Source: Flavobacterium sp.
Lineage (GTDB): Bacteria > Bacteroidota > Bacteroidia > Flavobacteriales > Flavobacteriaceae
Reading direction: 5' to 3'
DNA length: 64,000 nucleotides
NCBI GenBank assembly: GCA_016721735.1
Contig: JADKHM010000004.1
Span: 1 to 64,000, forward strand
The notes below the pieces were generated by a model. The model made no database searches, was not told the DNA's origin, and saw only the letters and a list, made by a program, of their open reading frames with translations. Of this stretch, positions 26,138 to 33,747 are shown piece by piece; within the stretch, counting starts at the first letter, position 1; each line of letters begins with the position of its first letter. The position numbers and the translations under genes were made by a program.

Positions 26138-26262
26138 TAGCACTTGCTAAAACTCATGGCTAAAATTTGGTTTCGGGACGCTTTTTTTTCCTATATTCGT
26201 TTTTTCTAAAATAGAAAAAACTCAGTTCCTTAGCCGCGACTGCGTCTGGCGCGGGAACGTTG
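26138..26262 (+). repeat. attC-like site 28 (hybrid, starts TAGC, ends GTTG)
   Basis: This is a 125 bp site. The 5' half is family A (CACTTGCTAAAACTCATGG) and the 3' half is family E (CTGCGTCTGGCGCGGGAACG). The arms do not pair, and the TAAC is mutated to TAGC. It is probably non-functional. Confidence 0.75.
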
Positions 26263-26288
26263 TCGGAAATATTAAGAAAAAAGAACAA

Positions 26289-26759
26289 ATGGAAAATCAT
26301 CAAATAGCTAATCGCTTTAGAGAAGTTATTCTAAATGGAACTTGGATAGCAAATACAAATTTTAAAGACCAATTATCGAACTTAAATTGGCAAATAGCAT
26401 CAACCAGATTGGAATCTTTAAACACAATTGCTGTGTTAGCTCAACATATTCATTATTATATAAATGGAATAAATAGTGTTTTGAGAGGCGGAACGCTTGA
26501 CATTAAAGACAAATTTAGTTTTGATTTTCCAGAAATTGAATCTCAAAATGATTGGGAATCATTCTTGTCAAAATTTTGGAATGATAGTGAAGAATTTGCT
26601 AATTTAGTTGAGAAAATGTCAGATGAAGATCTAAAACAAATTTTTGTGGAGGAAAAATACGGAACTTATAAGAGAAACATTGACGCTATGATTGAACATA
26701 GTTATTATCATTTAGGACAAATTGTATTGATAAAAAAAATTGTAACAAACGCTAAATAA
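26289..26759 (+). CDS. DinB-like family protein
   Basis: The protein has 156 residues, a four-helix bundle of the DinB/YfiT type. LAQHIHYYINGINSVLRGG carries the first metal-site histidines, and MIEHSYYHLGQIVLIKKI the later ones (EHSYYHLGQ). Members bind a metal ion; some are thiol transferases, but most are uncharacterised. The cassette ends carry GTTG/CAAC. Confidence 0.78.
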   Translation: MENHQIANRFREVILNGTWIANTNFKDQLSNLNWQIASTRLESLNTIAVLAQHIHYYINGINSVLRGGTLDIKDKFSFDFPEIESQNDWESFLSKFWNDSEEFANLVEKMSDEDLKQIFVEEKYGTYKRNIDAMIEHSYYHLGQIVLIKKIVTNAK

Positions 26760-26772
26760 AAAACACTCCCGA

Positions 26773-26897
26773 CAACAGCCAATAAGCACACTTGCTAACA
26801 TTTGGGTTTCGGGTACGTTTATTTTCGTATTTTCGTTCTGCTTTAATGGAAAGATTTCTTTCCATTAACCGCAAATCTGCCTATTGGCGGAACGTTA
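26773..26897 (+). repeat. attC-like site 29 (family B, starts CAAC)
   Basis: This is a 125 bp family B site with paired GCCAATA/TATTGGC arms. CAAC matches the GTTG head of its own cassette at 26259. Confidence 0.88.
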
Positions 26898-26972
26898 CCG
26901 ATACTTGCTAAAAACAACCGTAAACTAAATTATTTATCTATTTTTGACGCTTAACCAAAACAAATATTACTT

Positions 26973-27542
26973 ATGAAATTTTTTAAGTTACTTTTTTGCG
27001 CAGCTGTCTTTTCATTTATGGCTTCTAGCTGTTCAGACTCTGGAAATGATAGCGACAATAACAATAACAACAATAACAACAATTCTGATCCCAATCCGGC
27101 TTTTGCAATGACATGGAAGATGAATGGAGTGCAGTTCAACCGAAACAATACATGGGGAACCAACGAATCAACTCCTAACCTATTCACTTATTATCCTGAT
27201 GCAGAATTCATTCGTCTACAAGCAAACTCAACTTTGACTATAGGAGATGGAATCGAGATTAACCTCATTCTAAAACGTACCGATCTGGTTGTTGGTACAT
27301 ACCCTGTAAATAATGAAACTGATATGGTAACCACACACATTGATCTTATCAATAATTCAAACGATGTATCTGAGTGGACTCGCGAAGGCGCAATTACGAT
27401 TACATCTATAAATACTACTACCAAAAGGGTAAAAGGCACATTCCATTTTAAAACAAGTGATGATCGTGAAGCAACTCCTTATATTGTGAATTATGATATT
27501 ACTAATGGTACATTTGATTATCGATATGATATACCAAACTAA
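26973..27542 (+). CDS. Lipoprotein with poly-asparagine linker
   Basis: The protein has 189 residues. The signal peptide MKFFKLLFCAAVFSFMASSC ends in a lipobox. A linker of nine consecutive asparagines (about residues 29-37) comes from an AAC/AAT microsatellite at about 27057-27083. The mature domain is strand-rich (AMTWKMNGVQF, IEINLILKRTDLVVGTYPV, GTFHFKTSDDREATPYIV), like DUF6252-type flavobacterial lipoproteins, but I am not sure of the family. A terminator follows. Confidence 0.65.
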   Translation: MKFFKLLFCAAVFSFMASSCSDSGNDSDNNNNNNNNNSDPNPAFAMTWKMNGVQFNRNNTWGTNESTPNLFTYYPDAEFIRLQANSTLTIGDGIEINLILKRTDLVVGTYPVNNETDMVTTHIDLINNSNDVSEWTREGAITITSINTTTKRVKGTFHFKTSDDREATPYIVNYDITNGTFDYRYDIPN

Positions 27543-27565
27543 AGTATTTTTCTTAAACTAAGACC

Positions 27566-27592
27566 CGGAGTTGTTCTCCGGTTTTTTTTTGC
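27566..27592 (+). terminator. Intrinsic terminator after the poly-Asn lipoprotein gene
   Basis: CCGGAG and CTCCGG form a 6 bp stem with loop TTGTT, followed by nine T. It lies inside the cassette, about 130 bp before its site. Confidence 0.8.
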
Positions 27593-27719
27593 CTCTTAGT
27601 ATATTTTCGACGGTTGTATTTTTGATTTCCACATGAAAACTTTTCATAATTGAAGAATCTTAAATAGCGTTTAGCCTAAATTGAAATTGAATATATTCCA
27701 AATAAATTGTAACTATCGG

Positions 27720-27843
27720 TAACAGCCAATATGCGCACTTGCTAAATTTTCGGTTTCGGGAACGTTTATTTTCGTATTTTCGTTTTGCTTTAATGGAAAG
27801 TTTTCCTTCCACTAAAGCAAATCTTCCTATTAGCGGAACGTTA
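27720..27843 (+). repeat. attC-like site 30 (family B, decaying)
   Basis: This is a 124 bp site. The 3' half has changed (AAATCTTCCTATTAGCGG), so GCCAATA now faces TATTAGC. TAAC and GTTA are kept. Confidence 0.85.
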
Positions 27844-27880
27844 GCAGGAATATCAACCCTAAATTGTTGCAAAAAAATAA

Positions 27881-28693
27881 ATGATAAATAAAAACTGCCT
27901 TAACTGCAATAAAGAATTAAAAGATAAATATTGTTCGGGTTGCGGGCAAAAAACAGAAACACATCGAATTTCTTTCAAAAACTTTGTTTTTCACGATTTA
28001 CTACATGGAACATTTCATATTGAAAAAGGAATGTTGTTTACTGCGAAAGAGGCTTTAACCCGCCCAGGAAAAGCAGCACTAGATTATATTGCAGGAAAGA
28101 GAATTCGATATTACAATGTGTTTTATTTGATTTTGATAACAATTGGTTTAATTCTTTTCTTTCGTCATTTTTACGATGTATTAGACAGTATACTAATCGG
28201 AAAAGTTACTCCAGAAAGTTCGCATACTAAAGATCTAAATGAAGCGAGTAAAACATTGGATGAAATATTTTCTCAAAAAAGCAAGGTGATAATTTTTCTT
28301 TTTGTTCCACTTTCTGCATTAAATGGCTTTATTTTATTTAGAAAGAAAAAATTGAATCTTAGTGAACATTTTATAATTGCGGGAATGATATTACTGGGTA
28401 TGTTACTGATATCTGCGCTAGGAAATTTATTTTTTTATTTTGATCTGATTATCCCGTTTAACAGTACTTTTACTAGCTGCATTAGTTTATTGGTAACTGC
28501 ATTAATAATCATACATGTTGGATTTGGTTACTTTAATGCGTTTGGTAATGATTATACCAAATTTGGAATTGCTTTTAGAATTCTGTTGTTTTTTGTTTTG
28601 ATTAGTTTCGAAATAGCAATTTTGTTTATGATTGTTTTTGGGTTTATTACCAATTGGAAATTTGGGCAAGTTAATTTATCTCCTTTTGGTTAA
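27881..28693 (+). CDS. DUF3667 membrane protein with zinc-ribbon start
   Basis: The protein has 270 residues. CLNCNKELKDKYCSGCGQK at the N-terminus is a four-cysteine zinc ribbon, and FVFHDLLHGTFHIEKGMLFTAKEALTRPG is the DUF3667 core. Five or so transmembrane segments follow. The family is common in Bacteroidota; its function is unknown. It is the only gene of its cassette. Confidence 0.8.
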   Translation: MINKNCLNCNKELKDKYCSGCGQKTETHRISFKNFVFHDLLHGTFHIEKGMLFTAKEALTRPGKAALDYIAGKRIRYYNVFYLILITIGLILFFRHFYDVLDSILIGKVTPESSHTKDLNEASKTLDEIFSQKSKVIIFLFVPLSALNGFILFRKKKLNLSEHFIIAGMILLGMLLISALGNLFFYFDLIIPFNSTFTSCISLLVTALIIIHVGFGYFNAFGNDYTKFGIAFRILLFFVLISFEIAILFMIVFGFITNWKFGQVNLSPFG

Positions 28694-28715
28694 CCTATTT
28701 CTATGAAAATTCTGC

Positions 28716-28840
28716 TAAGAGCCAATACGCTCACTTGCTAACTTTTCGGTTTCAGGAACGTTTATTTTCGTATTTTCGTTGTGCTTTAATGGAAAGATCT
28801 CTTTCCATTAGCCGCAAATCCGACTAATGGCCGAACGTTA
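28716..28840 (+). repeat. attC-like site 31 (family B, starts TAAG)
   Basis: This is a 125 bp decayed site. TAAC is TAAG, GCCAATA faces TAATGGC, and the 3' spacer is CGAAC. Confidence 0.8.
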
Positions 28841-28907
28841 GCAGCAAGTTGTTCAGTTGACGCAAAAGTTAAACTATTTAGAGCATTCAAACATTAATAA
28901 TTTAATT

Positions 28908-30752
28908 ATGAAAAAGAAAATCCTTTGTACTTTGTTGGTCTACTTACTCTTCAACAATATATATTCACAAACAGATACTATTGCTTCTTACACTAAGAAA
29001 ACTTACATGATTAAAATGCGTGATGGAGTTAAACTTTTCACAGTTGTACTTTTTCCAACAAAACAATTAAAACCAAGCCCTTTTTTACTGGAAAGAACAC
29101 CCTATGGTGCTGATTTTCCACTAGAAAATAATACCACAATTCCCGTAAACAAAATGGGATCTTTGGAAGCGTATGCTCGTGACGGTTATATATTAGTATT
29201 CCAAGATTTGCGCGGAAAATTCAAAAGCGAAGGCACTTTTGAAATGACTCGCCCACTCTATCATCTGATAGACAAAACAAAAACCGATGAGAGCACTGAC
29301 GCATATGATACTGTAGATTGGCTAGTAAAAAATATTGCAAATAACAATGGGAAAGCTGGTATTCATGGTGTGTCTTATCCCGGATATCTTGCTCTTGATG
29401 CCGCAGTAGATCCACATCCAGCATTAAAAGCAAGTTCACCACAAGCATCTCCAGCGGATATGTTTTTGGGAGATGATTTTCATCACAATGGCGCATTCCG
29501 ATTAAGCTACGGCTTTGAATATAGTTTTCTAGTTGAAAATGATAAATTATCTAACAGTGATTTCCCTTTCCCACAATACGATCTCTACAATTGGTATTTG
29601 CAATTAGGTTCCTTGAAAAATGTAAATGAAAAATATTTTAAAGGTAAATTACCCTCGTGGAATGATTTTACAAAACACCCAAACCATGATGAATATTGGA
29701 TAAAAGCATCCACACTTACCTACATAAACAAACCACAGATTCCAATTTTGCATGTAGGTGGTTATTTTGATCAAGAAGATTTAAACGGTCCACAGCTTAT
29801 GTACAACCATTTAGAGAAAAAAGATGTTTCAAACAATAACTTTATTTGTCTAGGACCATGGAACCATGGAGGATGGGAAAGCAAAAATGCGGATAGTCTT
29901 GGTGAAATAAAATTCGGAAGTAACACATCAGCTTGGTTTCAAGCCTTCGAAAAAAAATGGTTTGATTATTGGCTCAAAGGCCAAGGAGAAGGCAAATTTG
30001 CTGAGGCAAATTGTTTCCAAACCGGCAGCAATACTTGGAAGACGTATGACTCATGGCCACCAAAAAATGGGGAATTAAAAAAACTATATGCTCATGATAA
30101 TCATAATGCTAGTTTTACGAAACCCATTTCAAATGATGGATCTATAAGCTATATAAGTGATCCTACCTCTCCAATACCTTACCGTTCTTTGCCTATCGAA
30201 GCGACATATGGGAAAGGTAGCCGTTGGAACTCTTGGCATGTTGAAGACCAACGTTTTGTGTCTACTAGACCAGATGTAGTAAGTTTTGTGATGGACAGCC
30301 TAACGCAAAACATCACAATTACAGGAAAAGTTATTGCGCATCTCTTTGCATCAACTACTGCTACTGATGCCGATTTTGTAGTAAAACTGATTGATGTTTA
30401 TCCAGCCATTTATCATGCAGATTTAAAGATGAGCGGGTATCAATTACCTGTAGCGATGGAAGTTATTAGAGGGCGTTTTCGTAATAATTTTGAAAATCCT
30501 TCTCCTATTGAGCCAGGTAAAGTAGAAGAATTCGTTATTGATCTACATGATATCAATCATACTTTTTTAAAAGGACATCAAATGATGATTCAGATTCAAA
30601 GTTCATGGTTTCCAATTATTGATCGCAATCCACAAAAATATGTTCCGAATATTTTTGAAGCACAAGAAAGTGATTTTGTAAAAGCTACACATACTGTCTA
30701 TTTCAATAATCAATATCCAACTTATCTTGAATTGAGTGTGGTAAAAGAATGA
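28908..30752 (+). CDS. CocE/NonD-type hydrolase (X-Pro dipeptidyl-peptidase S15 family)
   Basis: The protein has 614 residues from the ATG at 28908, which begins a signal peptide (MKKKILCTLLVYLLFNNIYSQ). The N-terminal alpha/beta-hydrolase domain has the nucleophile elbow GIHGVSYPGY (Ser in GxSYxG). GPWNHGGW supplies the likely catalytic His, and a C-terminal jelly-roll domain (from about residue 400) fits PepX_C. Such enzymes hydrolyse acyl esters or N-terminal X-Pro dipeptides, here probably in the periplasm. It is a single-gene cassette of about 1.9 kb, one of the largest here. Confidence 0.82.
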   Translation: MKKKILCTLLVYLLFNNIYSQTDTIASYTKKTYMIKMRDGVKLFTVVLFPTKQLKPSPFLLERTPYGADFPLENNTTIPVNKMGSLEAYARDGYILVFQDLRGKFKSEGTFEMTRPLYHLIDKTKTDESTDAYDTVDWLVKNIANNNGKAGIHGVSYPGYLALDAAVDPHPALKASSPQASPADMFLGDDFHHNGAFRLSYGFEYSFLVENDKLSNSDFPFPQYDLYNWYLQLGSLKNVNEKYFKGKLPSWNDFTKHPNHDEYWIKASTLTYINKPQIPILHVGGYFDQEDLNGPQLMYNHLEKKDVSNNNFICLGPWNHGGWESKNADSLGEIKFGSNTSAWFQAFEKKWFDYWLKGQGEGKFAEANCFQTGSNTWKTYDSWPPKNGELKKLYAHDNHNASFTKPISNDGSISYISDPTSPIPYRSLPIEATYGKGSRWNSWHVEDQRFVSTRPDVVSFVMDSLTQNITITGKVIAHLFASTTATDADFVVKLIDVYPAIYHADLKMSGYQLPVAMEVIRGRFRNNFENPSPIEPGKVEEFVIDLHDINHTFLKGHQMMIQIQSSWFPIIDRNPQKYVPNIFEAQESDFVKATHTVYFNNQYPTYLELSVVKE

Positions 30753-30770
30753 AATATTAATACCTACTGC

Positions 30771-30894
30771 TAATAGCCAATCAGCGCACTTGCTCACTTT
30801 TCAGTTTCGGGAACGTTTATTTTCGTATTTTCGTTTTTCTTTAGTGGAAAGATTTCTTCCCATTAAAGAAAATCCGTCTATTGGCGAAACGTTG
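30771..30894 (+). repeat. attC-like site 32 (family B, starts TAAT, ends GTTG)
   Basis: This is a 124 bp decayed family B site. The arms GCCAATC and TATTGGC have one mismatch. GTTG opens the next cassette, whose tail is CAGC (CAAC changed). Confidence 0.8.
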
Positions 30895-30956
30895 TGCGTA
30901 ATTTTACAGAAGAATCAGAAAAATCAAGAAAACAATGCAATTTTAAGACAAAAAAT

Positions 30957-31937
30957 ATGAAGAAAATTTTCAAATTCCTTTTTTCAATAATTTTGCTTCT
31001 AAGCTGGAGTAATGCGCTTTTTTCTCAAAGTATTCATGAAAAATATGAACAAAAGAAAAATGATAGCATAAGAATAGGAATAGGAGAAAAAGATTTTTTA
31101 CCATTTATCCCACAAGGCTATACACTAATGCTTCCAAAAAAGAAAAACTTAAAAGGTGTATTAATATTTCTTGAAGATTCTGGATACGATAAGAAGAATA
31201 AAATTTCAAGGCAAATTTATAATGAGGCTTCAAAAAATGGATTTGCAGTTTTATCGGTTTCAAGTGAAATTCCTTTTGATTTTTACTTTTCTAAAAACTC
31301 AGCTCTCTCATCACATCAAATAATCAATCAGGTCTTTAAAGAATATAATTTACCAAATAAGAACATTTTTTTTATTGGAGTTGCATTGTCAGGACATAGA
31401 GCGATGAAACATATCGAATTTATGAAAGAAGATAATTATCCTTTTCAGTTAAATATAAAAGGAATAGTTATATGTAATACTAAACTTGATTGGGCAATGG
31501 AATGGTATAAATACGATAGAGAAAAACGAAATAAAAGAAATGACTTGTGGGAACCAACATTTGCAAATTATATGTTAGAAACTCATCTCAATGGCACACC
31601 AAAAACCAATGCCAAGAGTTATTATGATTTCTCAATTTACAGTTACTTTGATGAAGAAAATGAAAAAATTAAATTCTATACTAATTATTCTGTAAGAGCA
31701 TATATCGAACCTGCAATAAAATATTGGCTCAAAAGACATCTTAAAACTATGTATGATAATAATTCCCCAGACGCGGTTGGACTTTTGGCGGAATTAGAAC
31801 TTGCGGGAAATCTAAATACAGAATTAATTGTTTTTGAGTCTGATGATAACAAAACACAAAAAAAGAATTCAGATACAATTTGGGAAAGAATAGACAAAAA
31901 AGAACTAATGCTTTGGATTAACAATCAATCCGAATAA
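30957..31937 (+). CDS. Secreted alpha/beta-hydrolase-like protein, probably inactive
   Basis: The protein has 326 residues from the ATG at 30957, with a signal peptide ending WSNALFSQ. GVLIFLEDSGYDKKN, NEASKNGFAVLSVSSEIPFDFY and KNIFFIGVALSGHRAMKHIEF follow the strand order of an alpha/beta hydrolase. At the nucleophile elbow the sequence is GVALSG, where a GxSxGG-type motif would be expected, so the catalytic serine seems to be replaced by alanine. This is a pattern reading, not an alignment. Confidence 0.55.
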   Translation: MKKIFKFLFSIILLLSWSNALFSQSIHEKYEQKKNDSIRIGIGEKDFLPFIPQGYTLMLPKKKNLKGVLIFLEDSGYDKKNKISRQIYNEASKNGFAVLSVSSEIPFDFYFSKNSALSSHQIINQVFKEYNLPNKNIFFIGVALSGHRAMKHIEFMKEDNYPFQLNIKGIVICNTKLDWAMEWYKYDREKRNKRNDLWEPTFANYMLETHLNGTPKTNAKSYYDFSIYSYFDEENEKIKFYTNYSVRAYIEPAIKYWLKRHLKTMYDNNSPDAVGLLAELELAGNLNTELIVFESDDNKTQKKNSDTIWERIDKKELMLWINNQSE

Positions 31938-31949
31938 AAAAACTACGTA

Positions 31950-32074
31950 CAGCATCCAGTAAGCGCACTAGCTTACTTTTCGGTTTCGGGTCGCTTTTTT
32001 TACTATATTCGTTTTTTCCAAATGTAGAAAACTCAGTTCCTTAGCCTCGACCGTTGTCTGGCAGCGGAACGTTA
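31950..32074 (+). repeat. attC-like site 33 (family E/D, starts CAGC)
   Basis: This is a 125 bp decayed site. It has TATATTCG in the centre and TCTGGCAGCGGAACG at the 3' end. The 5' arm resembles family B (CAGTAAGCGCAC), so the two halves come from different families. Confidence 0.75.
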
Positions 32075-32102
32075 GTGACAGCCCACGAAAAACCACAGAA
32101 CA

Positions 32103-33062
32103 ATGAACATCCGAATTAAGGTATTGACAATTCTAAATTTCTTGATAATCTTATCTTGCAATCAGATAATTGCTCAAAATGAGAAGGAAATTCTTTGGAC
32201 AACAGCTTGGAGTCCAAATGGAGAACTTATCGCAATTGGTGGAAACGTAAATTCTTTAAATATTTATAACGCAGATTTAAAACTACATAAATCATTTCCC
32301 GTGAAAAATACGATCACTCGAGTGAAGTGGCATCCTTCAAAAAATATGATTGCAGTGGCAACGCAATTATCGACTGAAAAATCGTTCGTTATTAATTTGG
32401 ATTCAAATGAAAAAATTGAACTAACCGGAATTTCTCCTGACGGAGCAAGAGGAATTGATTGGAATCTTACTGGTGAATATTTAGCGGTTGCAGACAATGA
32501 TGGCCAAATATTAATTTATAACGTAAAAGGTCAGTTGATCAGAAAGTTTGTCAATCAAACCAACTCAACAAAAGGAATTACGGACATCGCTTGGCATCCG
32601 AAAAAAAATATTCTTACTACAGTTACTGACCAAATTCGTTTTTTAGATATTGAAGGGAACCTAATAAAATCAATCAAACACAGACCTGAAGAAGTAATGT
32701 TATTAAGCGTGGCCTGGCACAAATCCGGAGATTTCTTTGTAACAGGAGACTATGGAGATGAAAAGGACAAATCATTACTTCAATATTGGAATGAAAAAGG
32801 TGAACTTCTGAAATCAATTGACATCAGTATTGGAGAATACAGAAATTTATCATGGAATCCCGACGGAAATAGATTAGCGACAGCAAGTGATGCTTTGAGA
32901 ATTTGGGACACACAAGGAAACCTTATTTCAGTTGGAAACTCAAAAGACTATTTATGGGGAGTTTCTTGGAATAAAAATGGGAAGAAAATTATTACTTCAA
33001 GTACACAACAAAGAATTGCACTTTGGAATAAAAAAGCAAAAAAAATAATTACAATAGAATGA
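32103..33062 (+). CDS. WD40-repeat lipoprotein or secreted propeller
   Basis: The protein has 319 residues. The N-terminus is a signal sequence with LIILSC as a possible lipobox. WD40-like repeats follow (ILWTTAWSPNGELIAIGG, ITRVKWHPSKNMIAVAT, ARGIDWNLTGEYLAVADNDGQILIYN, ITDIAWHPKKNILTTV, NLSWNPDGNRLATASDALRIWD, LWGVSWNKNGKKIITSS). The stop is directly at the start of the half-site that ends the array, so the natural tail of this cassette is missing. Confidence 0.8.
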   Translation: MNIRIKVLTILNFLIILSCNQIIAQNEKEILWTTAWSPNGELIAIGGNVNSLNIYNADLKLHKSFPVKNTITRVKWHPSKNMIAVATQLSTEKSFVINLDSNEKIELTGISPDGARGIDWNLTGEYLAVADNDGQILIYNVKGQLIRKFVNQTNSTKGITDIAWHPKKNILTTVTDQIRFLDIEGNLIKSIKHRPEEVMLLSVAWHKSGDFFVTGDYGDEKDKSLLQYWNEKGELLKSIDISIGEYRNLSWNPDGNRLATASDALRIWDTQGNLISVGNSKDYLWGVSWNKNGKKIITSSTQQRIALWNKKAKKIITIE

Positions 33063-33095
33063 TAAGCCATCACGAACTCTAGCAAGGAAACGTTA
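33063..33095 (+). repeat. Half attC-like site at the right end of the array
   Basis: Only the 3' part of a family A site is present (ATAAGCCATCACGAACTCTAG and AGCAAGGAAACGTTA). The 5' YAAC, L'' arm and central block are missing, so a deletion joined the WD40 gene to this site. Confidence 0.8.
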
Positions 33096-33237
33096 TGATT
33101 CACTCTATTTCGAGAAAATTTAAAAATAGGTGTTACAAATAAGTGCTTTACAAATGTTCGTTATTTTAAATAAGACAAATGATAAAAATATCTATATTGC
33201 AAGAAATTAAATCAACAAACCAATTATTAAATACATT

Positions 33238-33612
33238 ATGAAAAAACTATTGTTAGGTACATTATTCTTCGTTACTATTTTAGGGCAAACTTCTTGTTCG
33301 AGTGATTCATCATCATCTTCTCCAACGCCAGGAGCAGTCGATCAAACTCAAATTAATGGATGGTGGTATCCTGGCGAAGATAATTTCACCCTGTATAAAG
33401 CTTACTATTTTGGTGCCGATGGTGAATACAAACAAGATATGACTAATTTTCTTCCTGCATTGGGAGTCGGTCTTGGAACATGGGTTTGGCAAACTTCAAC
33501 ATCACTTAAGATGACACCAATTGAAGGAAGTACTATAGCAGGGGGAGCACAAGTTATTGAAGTTACCAAATTGACGCAAGATTCTTTGGTAGCAACTGCA
33601 AGCCAAGGGTAA
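33238..33612 (+). CDS. Small lipoprotein of unknown function
   Basis: The protein has 124 residues. MKKLLLGTLFFVTILGQTSC ends in a lipobox, and a serine-rich linker follows (SSDSSSSSPTP). The mature part (INGWWYPGEDNFTLYKAYYFGADGEYKQDM) resembles lipocalin-like lipoproteins of Bacteroidota. It may be the cargo of a last, decayed cassette, since a GTTATGATTCA head precedes it and an attC-like remnant follows. Confidence 0.65.
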   Translation: MKKLLLGTLFFVTILGQTSCSSDSSSSSPTPGAVDQTQINGWWYPGEDNFTLYKAYYFGADGEYKQDMTNFLPALGVGLGTWVWQTSTSLKMTPIEGSTIAGGAQVIEVTKLTQDSLVATASQG

Positions 33613-33747
33613 GATTAGGAAGAATTAATCTATACAACTCTAACCACTATGCTTTTCTTTCCTGCAAAATAAATACCATACCCTCATTTACTTGCAAACC
33701 TAGGTGAGCACTAATTTTAAAACTTGATATTCTCTTTTTTAAAATGT

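Larger units (their letters stand above)
1..33095 (+). mobile_element. Integron-like gene cassette array (33 full attC sites, one half-site)
   Basis: The region is a head-to-tail series of 33 cassettes of about 0.4 to 2.1 kb, separated by 123-127 bp sites that all have the same polarity. Each site starts with YAAC, ends with GTTR and has complementary inner arms, as integron attC sites do. Cassette genes read in the direction of the sites, except the HigBA pair. The array is open at the left edge of the window, so the integrase, if there is one, would lie there. No tyrosine recombinase, transposase or reverse transcriptase is encoded in this window. The right end is a half-site at 33063-33095, followed by a decayed remnant near 33.75-33.83 kb. 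The integron assignment rests on site architecture seen in the sequence; integrase activity is inferred. Confidence 0.88.

Noticed and set aside
1..33095. CRISPR array
   Set aside because: The repeats are 123-127 bp with spacing of 0.4-2.1 kb filled by genes; there are no short unique spacers and no cas genes.
1..33095. Transposon or IS cluster
   Set aside because: No transposase ORF or target duplication is visible; the repeats are all in one orientation, fold on themselves and frame single genes.
1..33095. Retron or group II intron array
   Set aside because: No reverse transcriptase is encoded in the window, and the repeats lack intron domain V features.
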